DNA from: Christensenella sp. UBA7584
GTDB lineage: Bacteria; Bacillota; Clostridia; Christensenellales; UBA1242
Reading direction: 5' to 3'
DNA length: 23,559 nt
Assembly: GCA_002477805.1 (NCBI GenBank)
Contig: DLKQ01000019.1
Location: 1-23,559 of the forward strand
Shown: positions 1-9,187 of the stretch, piece after piece
How positions within the stretch are numbered: the first letter of the stretch is position 1
Layout: every line of letters starts with the position of its first letter
Notes under the pieces: model-generated
Database searches by the model: none
What the model saw: only the letters and a program-made list of their open reading frames with translations
What the model was told of the DNA's origin: nothing
Program-made: the position numbers and the translations under genes

Positions 1-50
1 CAATTTTTCAAGAATTTTAGTTTGTTAAAAAAAGAGAAAAATATGCCCAT
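1..50 (-). CDS. Possible 5' end of a membrane-protein gene running off the left edge
   Basis: On the minus strand an open frame begins just beyond the rpoC terminator and runs out of the window. From an ATG at 48-50 it reads MGIFFSFFNKLKFLKN. The same frame is open upstream to about position 90 and is very hydrophobic (IWWLCLGLL), as in a membrane segment, but no in-frame ATG lies there. An AGGT stands about 8 nt before the ATG. Too little is visible to name a family, and this may not be a gene. Confidence 0.22.
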   Translation of the reverse strand, partial: MGIFFSFFNKLKFLKN

Positions 51-100
51 CAGTAAACCTAAACAAAGCCACCAAATAGTCTGGGTTTTATATTACAACA

Positions 101-147
101 AAAGAGCATACTCTAGGAAAACTCCTAAAATATGCTCTTTATTTTTT
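101..147 (-). terminator. Intrinsic terminator after rpoC, probably bidirectional
   Basis: Perfect 10-bp outer stem AAAGAGCATA (101-110) / TATGCTCTTT (131-140) with an inner TAGGA/TCCTA stem. T-rich sequence follows on both strands, stronger on the plus strand (ATTTTTT). It lies about 50 nt beyond the rpoC stop codon. A weaker hairpin (AATACC/GGTATT, 152-169) lies between the two. Confidence 0.8.
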
Positions 148-187
148 AGAAAATACCGCTAAGGGTATTGACTAATATGTTTTTGTA

Positions 188-3100
188 TTATAATTCTTCC
201 ATTAATTCTTTTTCAGTGTCAGAATAATTATATTCTTGAGCTACTTCTTTTGCGACTTCTTCTTTTACTGATTGATAGGTTGTTGGAACTACGCTACTAT
301 ATTGTTTTAGACCAGTACCTGCTGGAATAAGCTTTCCAATAATAACATTTTCCTTGAGACCAACCAAGTGGTCAACCTTTCCTTTCATAGCTGCTTCAGT
401 TAAAACTCTGCTTGATTCTTGGAAAGATGCAGCAGATAAGAATGAACTTACAGCCAAGCTTGATTTTGTAAGACCTAAAAGAATTCTCTTTGCTGTTGCT
501 GGTTGTTTCCCTTCCATAACAGCTTTTAGGTTTTGCTCTTCATAATCAGAAATATCCATTGTATCGCCTGGAATCATTTCTGTGTCTCCAGAACTTTCAA
601 TCTTAACTTTTCTAAGCATACAACGAATAATAATTTCTACGTGTTTTGGCTCAAGGTCAACACCTTCTGTTTTATAAACTTGAAGAACTTCACGAAGAAT
701 ATACTCTTGAACATCTTTAAGCCCTCTTGTTCTAAGAATATCTTGTGGATACAAGCTACCTTCAGTAAGTGGTGTTCCACTTTCAACTTCATCTCCAGTC
801 CTAACTTTACAATATGACTTTGCAGGGAGAAGGTATGCAACATCTCCATCTTTTGTATGAACAGTAACCTCTTTACGCTTGTCTATGTCTTTTACAGTAA
901 CTCTTCCTGCTACTTCACTTACAATAGCAGCATCGTTTGGTCTTCGTGCTTCAAAAAGTTCCTCTACACGAGGCAAACCTTGTGTAATATCAGCAGCAAC
1001 AGCAATACCACTAGTATGTTTTGTTCTCATAGTAAGCTGAGTTCCAGGCTCACCAATTGATTGAGCAGCAACGACACCGACAGCATCTCCAACTTCAACC
1101 ATATCATTGCAAACAAGATTACGACCATAACATTTTGCACAAACACCATTTTTACACTTACAAGTTAGAAGTGTTCTGATAGAAACCTCTTTGATTCCAG
1201 CATCAACAATAGCTCGTCCTTGTGAAGGTTTTATCATTTCTCCACCCTTTACAATAACTTCTCTTGTTTTTGGGTTTAAAATATCTTCAACAGCCACACG
1301 ACCAACAATTCGGTCTTCTAGGCTTTGAATTACCTGATCTCCAGAACGAATTTCACTAACTTTCATACCCTTTGGAGATTCACCAAGACTAGCAAAGCAG
1401 TCATCTTCTGTTATAACAACTCCGTGAGCAATATCCACGAGCCTACGAGTTAGGTAACCAGCATCGGCTGTTTTAAGTGCAGTATCGGCAAGACCTTTAC
1501 GACCACCACGAGCAGACATAAAGTATTCAAGTGAACTAAGTCCATCACGATATGAAGACAAAACAGGAATATCAATTTTTTGACCAGCAGTGTTTGCGAT
1601 AATTCCACGAATACCACAAAGCTGGTTAATTTGGTCTTCATTACCACGCGCTTTAGATGAAACAATAACTTTAAGTGGGTTAAACTCATCAAGGTCTTTT
1701 ACAACGCAAGACTTAACTTTTCCTGTTGCCTCGTTCCAAAGTTCAACGTTTTTGTTTACCTTTTCATCACGAGTAATAAGTCCACGACCATACAATTTTT
1801 CGTTTGTTTGTGTTAATTCTTTATACTTTGCAAGAATTTTACCCTTTTCTTCTGGTATTTTCATATCAAAAACATTCATTGTTATACCAGCATAAGTTGA
1901 ATATTTAAAACCAATTTCTTTTACTGAGTCAACCATTTTTGCTGTTTCTGTAGTACCTAGTAGATTATATGTTTTTGCCAAAATTCCTTCCATTTTTCCC
2001 TTTGTAACAGGAAAATCAATTTCGTAATTCAATATTTCGGCAGGATTTGTTCTATCAACATATCCAATACACTGAGGAATACATTCGTTAAATAAAATCT
2101 TACCTACCGTTGTTTTAACACGACCTCTTATTGTTTCACCATTAAGCACTGCTGTTCTTCGAACAAAAATTGGCGATTGAATGTGAAGTTTGTTATCTTG
2201 GAATGCCATAAGAGCTTCGTCAGCATCACAAAAAATTTGATTTTCACCAAGCATTCCCTTTCTTTCTGTTGTTAGATAGAATATACCAAGAGCAACATCG
2301 TGGTGGGCTTCAATAATAGGTTTTCCTGTTGCTGGTTTTAAAATATTGTTACTTGCAAGCATTAACATTCTTGCCTCAGTTCTCGCTTCAATACTTAGTG
2401 GAACGTGAATAGCCATTGTATCTCCATCGAAGTCAGCGTTAAACCCAGGACAAACAAGTGGGTGAAGTTTTATTGCACGCCCTTCAACCAAAACAGGTTC
2501 AAAAGCTTGCAAACTCAAACGGTGAAGCGTTGGGGCACGGTCAAGAATAACTGGGTGGTCTTTTATAACGTGTTCCAAAATATCCCAAACCTCTGTTCTC
2601 TCACGCTCAACCATTCTCTTTGCACTTTTAACATTTTGTGTAAAGTTGAGCTCCACAAGTTTACGCATAACAAAAGGTTTGAATAGTTCAAGTGCCATTT
2701 CTTTTGGAACACCACATTGATAAAGTTTAAGTTCTGGTCCAACAACTATAACAGAACGACCAGAATAGTCAACTCTTTTACCAAGAAGGTTTTGACGGAA
2801 ACGACCTTGTTTTCCGCTAATCATCGCGGTAAGAGATTTTAATTCTCTTTGTTTAGCACCTTGAACAGGTTTTCCACGTTTTCCGTTTGCAATCAAAGCA
2901 TCAACAGCTTCTTGAAGCATACGCTTTTCGTTTCGAACAATAACATCAGGTGCAGCAAGGTCTATAAGCTTTTTAAGACGATTATTACGGTTAATTACAC
3001 GCCTATAAAGGTCGTTAAGGTCACTCGCAGCAAATCTTCCGCCATCAAGTTGTATCATTGGTCTTAATTCTGGTGGAAGAACAGGCAATACATCTAAAAT

Positions 3101-3781
3101 CATCCATCTTGGATTGTTTCCACTTTTTAAGAATGCTTCTACAGTTTCAAGTTTTTTAATTGCTTTTAATTTCTTTTGGCCTTTTGCTGTTAAAATAGTT
3201 TCTTTTAACTCTTTAGACTCTTTTTCAAGGTCAATTTCTTCCAAAAGTTCACGAATCGCCTCTCCACCCATTCCAGCTCGGAATGATTTTGGGCCAAACT
3301 CTTCTACTGCGTCGCGGTACTCTTTATCTGTAATTATTTGCTTCTTCACAAAGTTTGTTACACCTGGGTCAAGAACAATGTAACTTGCATAATAAAGTAC
3401 TTGTTCAAGATTTTTTGATGTTAAGTCAAGAATACTTCCGACACGACTTGGTACACCTCGAACAAACCAAATATGTGAAACGGGTGTTGCAAGTTCAATG
3501 TGCCCCATTCTCTCACGTCGAACCTTACTCTTTGTAATTTCAACACCACATTTTTCACAGTGGTGACCTTTGTACCTAATTCTCTTATATTTTCCACAGT
3601 GACATTCAAAGTCTTTACGAGGTCCGAATATTTTTTCACAAAACAATCCATTCATTTCAGGCTTTAATGTTCGGTAGTTAATTGTTTCTGGTTTAGTAAC
3701 CTCACCGTAAGACCATTCTCTTATTTTTTCTGGTGATGCTAAACCAATTTTAATGGAATCAAAATTTTTCAGTTCAAACAT
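188..3781 (-). CDS. rpoC: DNA-directed RNA polymerase subunit beta'
   Basis: This is the beta' subunit of RNA polymerase, carrying the catalytic Mg-binding loop. Visible features, N to C: zinc-binding domain with Cys60, Cys62, Cys75 and Cys78; the universal NADFDGD metal-binding motif near residues 447-453; the bridge-helix and trigger-loop region (VAAQSIGEPGTQLTMRT); and the second zinc site CxCxxxxCxxC ahead of the trigger loop. At 1197 aa it matches Firmicute beta' and lacks the large proteobacterial insertion. The start is set by AGGAG about 9 nt upstream, which overlaps the rpoB stop region; only 11 nt separate the genes, so the two are co-transcribed. Oddity: the trigger loop reads MRT-K-HTSG where most bacteria have MRT-F-HTGG or MRT-F-HIGG. 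Confidence 0.99.
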   Translation of the reverse strand: MFELKNFDSIKIGLASPEKIREWSYGEVTKPETINYRTLKPEMNGLFCEKIFGPRKDFECHCGKYKRIRYKGHHCEKCGVEITKSKVRRERMGHIELATPVSHIWFVRGVPSRVGSILDLTSKNLEQVLYYASYIVLDPGVTNFVKKQIITDKEYRDAVEEFGPKSFRAGMGGEAIRELLEEIDLEKESKELKETILTAKGQKKLKAIKKLETVEAFLKSGNNPRWMILDVLPVLPPELRPMIQLDGGRFAASDLNDLYRRVINRNNRLKKLIDLAAPDVIVRNEKRMLQEAVDALIANGKRGKPVQGAKQRELKSLTAMISGKQGRFRQNLLGKRVDYSGRSVIVVGPELKLYQCGVPKEMALELFKPFVMRKLVELNFTQNVKSAKRMVERERTEVWDILEHVIKDHPVILDRAPTLHRLSLQAFEPVLVEGRAIKLHPLVCPGFNADFDGDTMAIHVPLSIEARTEARMLMLASNNILKPATGKPIIEAHHDVALGIFYLTTERKGMLGENQIFCDADEALMAFQDNKLHIQSPIFVRRTAVLNGETIRGRVKTTVGKILFNECIPQCIGYVDRTNPAEILNYEIDFPVTKGKMEGILAKTYNLLGTTETAKMVDSVKEIGFKYSTYAGITMNVFDMKIPEEKGKILAKYKELTQTNEKLYGRGLITRDEKVNKNVELWNEATGKVKSCVVKDLDEFNPLKVIVSSKARGNEDQINQLCGIRGIIANTAGQKIDIPVLSSYRDGLSSLEYFMSARGGRKGLADTALKTADAGYLTRRLVDIAHGVVITEDDCFASLGESPKGMKVSEIRSGDQVIQSLEDRIVGRVAVEDILNPKTREVIVKGGEMIKPSQGRAIVDAGIKEVSIRTLLTCKCKNGVCAKCYGRNLVCNDMVEVGDAVGVVAAQSIGEPGTQLTMRTKHTSGIAVAADITQGLPRVEELFEARRPNDAAIVSEVAGRVTVKDIDKRKEVTVHTKDGDVAYLLPAKSYCKVRTGDEVESGTPLTEGSLYPQDILRTRGLKDVQEYILREVLQVYKTEGVDLEPKHVEIIIRCMLRKVKIESSGDTEMIPGDTMDISDYEEQNLKAVMEGKQPATAKRILLGLTKSSLAVSSFLSAASFQESSRVLTEAAMKGKVDHLVGLKENVIIGKLIPAGTGLKQYSSVVPTTYQSVKEEVAKEVAQEYNYSDTEKELMEEL

Positions 3782-3792
3782 TTTCCACTCTC

Positions 3793-6700
3793 CTACTCAT
3801 CTAAATCATCAAACAGATTTCCGGCACTAAAATCATCGTCATCATTTTGGCTTTCATATTCTGTTTCAGACATAATATCGTGGGATTCACCCTCAATATC
3901 ATCAAAGTTTAGCTCGACCTCACTAACTTCTTTCTTGTTACTCTTAAGTAAATTTGGAATCTCAATATCATCATTTGTTAAATCGTTTAATGTAATTTCT
4001 TGGTTGTTTTCAGTCAAAATTCTTATATCAAGTCCAAGAGATTGAAGCTCTTTTACCAATACCTTGAAACTTTCTGGAATTCCAGGTTCAGCAATAGGCT
4101 GACCTTTTACAATACTTTCATAAACTTTTGTTCTTCCAGCAACATCATCGGATTTGATTGTAAGCATTTCTTGCAGAAGATTTGCAGCACCATAAGCTTC
4201 AAGTGCCCAAACGTCCATTTCACTGAACTTTTGTCCACCGAACATAGCCTTTCCTCCAAGAGGTTGTGCTGTAACTAACGCGTATGGTCCAATACTACGA
4301 GCGTGCATCTTGCTGTCAACCATATGGTTAAGTTTAAGCATATACATATATCCAACAGTAACTCTGTCCGCAAAAGGCTCACCAGTTCTTCCATCATAAA
4401 GTTCAACTTTTCCATCTTCACTAAAGCCGTTTTCTTTATAAAGTTCTTGAATAACTTTTTCTGTCGCACCGTTAAATACTGGAGTTGCAACTTTAAAGCC
4501 TAACGCTTTTGCAACACGACCAAGGTGAACTTCAAGAAGCTGTCCAATGTTCATACGAGAAGGCACACCTAGAGGGTTTAGAACAATATCTACAGACTGT
4601 CCGTTTGCCAAGAAAGGCATATCTTCACTTGGTAAAATTCTTGAAACAATACCTTTGTTTCCGTGACGACCAGACATTTTATCACCGACTGAAATCTTAC
4701 GCTTTTGAGCAACATAAACTTTTACAAGTTTGTTAACTCCTGCTTCGAGTTCATCTTTGTTTTCACGGCTGAAAACTTGAACATCAACGACAACACCGCC
4801 ACGACCGTGTTGTACACGGAGTGATGTGTCACGAACTTCTCTAGCCTTTTCACCAAATATAGCACGCAAAAGCCTTTCTTCTGGAGTAAGTTCGGTTTCA
4901 CCTTTTGGTGTTACTTTACCTACTAATATGTCACCCGGTCTAACCTCTGCTCCAACACGAATTATTCCGTTTTCATCAAGATTTTTAAGGGCATCTTCAC
5001 TTAGGTTTGGAATGTCTCTTGTAATTTCTTCTGGCCCAAGTTTTGTTGTTCTACATTTTATATCTTCAACTTTCAAGGTTATTGAAGTAAACACATCTTC
5101 TTTTACCAATCTTTCGTTAATAAGAATAGCATCTTCATAGTTGTAACCTTCCCAGTTCATAAATGCAACAAGAAGGTTTTTACCAAGAGCAAGTTCTCCA
5201 TCTTTCGTAGCGAAACCATCACCAATTGTTTCACCCTTTTTCACTTTTTCACCAACTTTGACAATTGGTTTTTGGTTCAAACAAGTGTCTTGAGTTGTTC
5301 TATTAAATTTAAGAAGGGTGTGAGTGTGTTCTTCTCCAGTTTCATCTTCTACAACAATTTTTGTAGCATCAACATATTTTACAACACCATCACAATCACT
5401 TAAAATAAGTGAACCATTGTCTTTTGCAACCTTGTGCTCATAACCAGTACCAATTAGAGGTGTTTCGGTTTGAAGAAGTGGCACAGCCTGTCTTTGTTGG
5501 TTACTACCCAAAAGAGCACGTGCGGTGTCATCACTTTCAAGGAAAGGAATAAGCGATGTAGCTGCTGAAATAAATTGTTTTGGAGAAACATCCATATAGT
5601 CGATTTCGCTAGCAGGAACTTCTATAAATCGGTCTTTGTACCTACAAATTACTGTCTTGTTTTTAAATCTTCCTTGCTCGTCAAGTGGCTCAATAGCCTG
5701 AGCTATTTTACACTTTTCTTCTTCATCTGCCATTAGATATCTAATTTCAGAAGTCACAACACCTGTTTCTTTATTAACTTTGCGGTATGGAGTTTCAATA
5801 AATCCATATTCATTAACTTTTGCATAGTTTGCAAGTGAGTTAATAAGTCCGATAGATTGACCTTCTGGTGTTTCAATAGCACAAATTCTACCATAATGTG
5901 TATAGTGAATATCACGAACTTCTTCTGTTGCTCTTTGCTTACTTACACCACGGGGACCAACCGCGCTCACCTTACGCTTTTGAGTAAGCTCTGAAAGTGG
6001 GTTAACTTGGTCCATAACTTGTGATAAAGGACTAGTTTTCATAAAGTCTAAGAGTGCCTTGTTAACCGGTCTTGCACTAATAATCGAAGAAGGTGTTGCT
6101 TGACTTATGTCCTGACCTTGCATTGTTTCACGTGCAAGAGTCGCAAGTTTACTCATACCAGAATTAAGAGCAATAGATACAAGTTCTCCAACAGGACTAA
6201 TTCTTCTGTTTGCCAAGTGGTCAACAACATCTAAAGAACCAATACCTACCATTAAGTCAAGAAGGTAACTAATTGAAGCTAAAATGTCGTCCATCATTAA
6301 ATGTCTGCCTTGAACTTCAAATAAGTTGTCTCGGATTGCCTGAAGTTTTTCTTCTTTAGTCTTTTTACCTTTAAATAGGTCAACAATTGTTTGGTAGTGA
6401 ACTTTTTCTTTTATTCCCAAATCCTCTGCATTAATATTAAATACTTTTTCAAGGTCAACACGTCCGTTTCCACGCATATGGTGTTTTTTACCATTTGGAA
6501 GAAGAACCCAAACTTCATTTATCGCACTGTCTTCAATGCTTTGAGCGTTTTCAGCAGTAAGTTTTGTTTGTGCTGGAATTTTAGTTTTATCACTTAAAAT
6601 AACATCTTCAGCAAGAGTTAAACCAACAAGTCTCCCAGAAAAACCTAATTTTTTGTCAAATTTGTACCTTCCAACTTTTCCTAAATCATATTTTATACGA

Positions 6701-7509
6701 GTGAAGAACAAGTTGTTTAGATAACTCTTAATTGCTTCAGCACTAGGAAGTTCACTTGGTTTCAATTTTTTACTTAACTCAATTAAAGCTTCTTCTTCAG
6801 TTTTTTGAATTTCTTTGTCAAGTGTGTCAACAATATATGGGTTGTTTCCAAAAAGTTTTGCAATGTCTTTTTCATTTCCAAGACCAAAACCTTTCAGAAG
6901 CACACCAATAGACACTTTTACGCTACGGTCAATAATAACACGCAGTGTATCAAGTTGAGTTTGCTCAAACTCAAGCCAAGTTCCACGAGTTGGAATAAGC
7001 GTATTTTTATAAGTTGTTTTACCTGTGTTTTTGTCATCAATTGCTTCATAATAAACACTTGGACTTCTAACAATTTGACTAACAATAACACGGTCTACAC
7101 CACTAATCAAAAAGGTTCCTTCTGGAGTCATTAGAGGAACATCACCAAGTAAAATATCTTGATCAACTGTTTCACCAGTTTCTTTACGTATAAGCCTTGC
7201 ATGAACACGAATTGGAGCAACATAACTAATTGCTCTTCTGCGATATTCTGTTAATGGATACTTTATGGCATTATAATCAATGTAATAATCCAAAAAGTGA
7301 AGCTCAGCTTTCCCACTAAAGTCTTCAATAGGAGAAAATTCGGAAATAATTTCTCCAATGCCCTTTTCCAAAAATTGTTGATAAGTGCTTTTTTGAACTG
7401 AAATTAAGTAAGGCACTTCTAGCGGTTCTTCAATTCGAGCAAAACTCAAACGCTCTACTTTACCACATTTTACTTTTTTACACATACTGCTAAGTGATTT
7501 TTCTGACAT
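3793..7509 (-). CDS. rpoB: DNA-directed RNA polymerase subunit beta
   Basis: This is the beta subunit, which with beta' forms the active-site cleft. Landmarks include the rifampicin-pocket region (MDQVNPLSELTQKRK, around residues 500-515), the ETPEGQSIGLINSL segment, the KMSGRHGNKG motif, and the C-terminal MDVWALEAYGAA segment that contacts beta'. The last ~60 residues form an acidic tail rich in Asp and Glu. Length (1238 aa) suits a Firmicute enzyme without large lineage insertions. The ATG is preceded by AAGGAGAG at good spacing. It is first in a two-gene operon with rpoC, driven by the promoter at 7700-7728. Several normally invariant rifamycin-contacting positions differ, including Gln510 where E. 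coli has His526 (see findings). Confidence 0.99.
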   Translation of the reverse strand: MSEKSLSSMCKKVKCGKVERLSFARIEEPLEVPYLISVQKSTYQQFLEKGIGEIISEFSPIEDFSGKAELHFLDYYIDYNAIKYPLTEYRRRAISYVAPIRVHARLIRKETGETVDQDILLGDVPLMTPEGTFLISGVDRVIVSQIVRSPSVYYEAIDDKNTGKTTYKNTLIPTRGTWLEFEQTQLDTLRVIIDRSVKVSIGVLLKGFGLGNEKDIAKLFGNNPYIVDTLDKEIQKTEEEALIELSKKLKPSELPSAEAIKSYLNNLFFTRIKYDLGKVGRYKFDKKLGFSGRLVGLTLAEDVILSDKTKIPAQTKLTAENAQSIEDSAINEVWVLLPNGKKHHMRGNGRVDLEKVFNINAEDLGIKEKVHYQTIVDLFKGKKTKEEKLQAIRDNLFEVQGRHLMMDDILASISYLLDLMVGIGSLDVVDHLANRRISPVGELVSIALNSGMSKLATLARETMQGQDISQATPSSIISARPVNKALLDFMKTSPLSQVMDQVNPLSELTQKRKVSAVGPRGVSKQRATEEVRDIHYTHYGRICAIETPEGQSIGLINSLANYAKVNEYGFIETPYRKVNKETGVVTSEIRYLMADEEEKCKIAQAIEPLDEQGRFKNKTVICRYKDRFIEVPASEIDYMDVSPKQFISAATSLIPFLESDDTARALLGSNQQRQAVPLLQTETPLIGTGYEHKVAKDNGSLILSDCDGVVKYVDATKIVVEDETGEEHTHTLLKFNRTTQDTCLNQKPIVKVGEKVKKGETIGDGFATKDGELALGKNLLVAFMNWEGYNYEDAILINERLVKEDVFTSITLKVEDIKCRTTKLGPEEITRDIPNLSEDALKNLDENGIIRVGAEVRPGDILVGKVTPKGETELTPEERLLRAIFGEKAREVRDTSLRVQHGRGGVVVDVQVFSRENKDELEAGVNKLVKVYVAQKRKISVGDKMSGRHGNKGIVSRILPSEDMPFLANGQSVDIVLNPLGVPSRMNIGQLLEVHLGRVAKALGFKVATPVFNGATEKVIQELYKENGFSEDGKVELYDGRTGEPFADRVTVGYMYMLKLNHMVDSKMHARSIGPYALVTAQPLGGKAMFGGQKFSEMDVWALEAYGAANLLQEMLTIKSDDVAGRTKVYESIVKGQPIAEPGIPESFKVLVKELQSLGLDIRILTENNQEITLNDLTNDDIEIPNLLKSNKKEVSEVELNFDDIEGESHDIMSETEYESQNDDDDFSAGNLFDDLDE

Positions 7510-7572
7510 TTGGAACTCTCCTTAATACTTGCTTATTTTCTCAAAAATTGGGACTTTATAGACACAAAAATA

Positions 7573-7614
7573 TGTGCAATAAGTCTGCACATTAGGTCTG
7601 TTGGCTGTTGCCAA
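7573..7614 (-). promoter_or_regulatory. rpoB: Two hairpins in the rpoB leader, possible attenuator
   Basis: In the untranslated leader the minus strand first forms TTGGC-AACA-GCCAA (7601-7614), then TGTGCA-7 nt-TGCACA (7573-7591), followed by TATTTTTGTG. The second resembles a weak intrinsic terminator, but its 6-bp stem is short. A 9-codon upstream ORF (MGGIVLVKK) lies further 5' in the same leader. Any regulatory role is inferred. Confidence 0.35.
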
Positions 7615-7699
7615 ATATTTTGAATTAAAAAGTTTTTATTTTTTTACCAATACAATCCCACCCATTCCGTCAAAATCAACCGAGAAAAATAGTTATAGT

Positions 7700-7728
7700 A
7701 GTATAACATACTAAACGGGTAGTGTCAA
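7700..7728 (-). promoter_or_regulatory. Sigma-A-type promoter of rpoBC
   Basis: Minus strand: TTGACA (7723-7728), exactly 17 bp, TATACT (7700-7705). Near consensus, as expected for an essential operon. The predicted start near 7693 gives a leader of about 180 nt before the rpoB ATG. Confidence 0.9.
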
Positions 7729-7866
7729 GAGTTTTTCCCAGATTTTTTATATATTGAAAATATATAAGTTTTTTGTGACATTTTATAAAAACCTTATAAA
7801 ACACTAATTTAAAAAATTATTTTATTTAAAAACAAAATTAAGCGTTTACAACATTTCGGTTTAGTA

Positions 7867-7895
7867 TTGCAAATTGGGTTAATTTATGATAAAAT
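7867..7895 (+). promoter_or_regulatory. Promoter of the orphan gene at 7936
   Basis: TTGCAA (7867-7872), 17 bp, TAAAAT (7890-7895). It diverges from the rpoBC promoter. The ~425-bp region 7510-7935 holds only these two promoters and the rpoB leader; I see no other gene in it. Confidence 0.65.
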
Positions 7896-7935
7896 AAAAA
7901 AGAACTAAAACTTGAACATAAAAGGAATAATTGAT

Positions 7936-9090
7936 ATGTCAAACAAAAGATATGTAAAGGCAAATTCTCATAGTTATGATAAAAAACATTTTAAACCAGC
8001 AACAAACAATCATTCACAACACTCAGGCAAGTCAAGAGAATCGTTTTGCAACATTCCAAATAGAAATATTTATTTTGGAAAAACACACAGAATTATTAGC
8101 AAAGATGATTTAAAAAGGTCTGACTTAGACAAACTTGAAATAGTAATTCCACTTAACAACTCCGGTTGCAACTTTCCACATAATTACAGTTTGGCCAATA
8201 TCCCAAATACTGTTGAAAAAGCTAAGTTACAATCTTATCACTTTTCCTTTTCAAAAGAACAACTTGGGGCGATGTTCACTTGCCCAAAAGTTGCTGTTGA
8301 TAGATTTCACAATACCTACGTTTATAATAATGAAGTTATGCATAGAACCAGTTTTTACTTGATTGCTCCAAATAGAGAAAACAACTTCCACAAAGACCCT
8401 AAAATGTTTGAAAGTATAATAAACGAAAGCGAAATACCTATTCTTTACAGATTTAGTATCTCGCGAAATCTTACAAACAAAGAACATTACAGCATTTCAA
8501 TGTATGCCTTGGTTGGAGGTGCCGAAGATGGTTGGCTATTTTTAGCAAGACTAGATAACAACAACCAACTTCATCACGACTTTATCACAGATAGCACCAC
8601 AAAAGCATCTTATTTTAAAAAACATTCAGCAATTCCAGTTTGTGAATATGATGAAAAACACCAAAAAATGCTTCAGGTTTTCTCTGAGATGTTTGGCGAT
8701 GAAAATAATACGAATATGCCTAGCGGAATAATTCACCGCATAGCTTTTCCCCACATTCACCAAGCTGACAGTAGCTACGAACCTGGTGATGAACCAGAAA
8801 CGTCTTGTCCAAAATTTTTAAAAAAGTGTGCCAGCAATACACTTGAAGAAAATGTTGCATTTATGATGAAAGCGTTTCATATCAGTGAAACACCTGAATT
8901 TTATTCAAATAATGAAAGCATTGAAAAGATTGTGTCAGAAAAACGAAATTGTATAAAAATCAGTAGTGAACCAAAGTCGGACAAATTTATCAAAGAAATG
9001 TTAATTTTGGAAAATTGCAACTCTATGCGTGATTTTGAGCTAGTAAAACCAAAAGAAAAAGTTGGAAAAGAGCCTCAACTTTCAGTGTAA
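7936..9090 (+). CDS. Hypothetical cytosolic protein, no recognised family
   Basis: I do not recognise this 384-aa protein. It has no signal peptide or membrane helix, so it is probably cytosolic. The first ~45 residues are rich in His, Asn, Ser and Lys and look disordered; the rest alternates hydrophobic and polar residues like a folded domain, with a centre reading LVGGAEDGWLFLARLDNNNQLHHDF. Scattered His and Cys residues form no clear metal-binding motif. ATG 7936 is preferred over the upstream TTG at 7912 because AAAGGA lies 10 nt before it. It is a single-gene unit with its own promoter, divergent from rpoBC. It may be lineage-restricted. Confidence 0.8.
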   Translation: MSNKRYVKANSHSYDKKHFKPATNNHSQHSGKSRESFCNIPNRNIYFGKTHRIISKDDLKRSDLDKLEIVIPLNNSGCNFPHNYSLANIPNTVEKAKLQSYHFSFSKEQLGAMFTCPKVAVDRFHNTYVYNNEVMHRTSFYLIAPNRENNFHKDPKMFESIINESEIPILYRFSISRNLTNKEHYSISMYALVGGAEDGWLFLARLDNNNQLHHDFITDSTTKASYFKKHSAIPVCEYDEKHQKMLQVFSEMFGDENNTNMPSGIIHRIAFPHIHQADSSYEPGDEPETSCPKFLKKCASNTLEENVAFMMKAFHISETPEFYSNNESIEKIVSEKRNCIKISSEPKSDKFIKEMLILENCNSMRDFELVKPKEKVGKEPQLSV

Positions 9091-9140
9091 ACTATTTTTT
9101 CAATATGTAAACCTTTTTACAAAAATAATGTGCAATTTAG

Positions 9141-9169
9141 TTGCAAATTAATTAAAGATTTGCTATTAT
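9141..9169 (+). promoter_or_regulatory. Promoter of the small membrane protein gene
   Basis: TTGCAA (9141-9146), 17 bp, TATTAT (9164-9169), followed within about 10 nt by the GGAGG ribosome-binding site. Confidence 0.75.
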
Positions 9170-9187
9170 TTTCTCGGAGGAAAAAAT

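Noticed and set aside
4826..5140. Plus-strand open frames opposite rpoB and rpoC (for example 104 aa here)
   Set aside because: They lack ribosome-binding sites and family features, and lie wholly antisense to strongly supported rpoB/rpoC; they are frame shadows.
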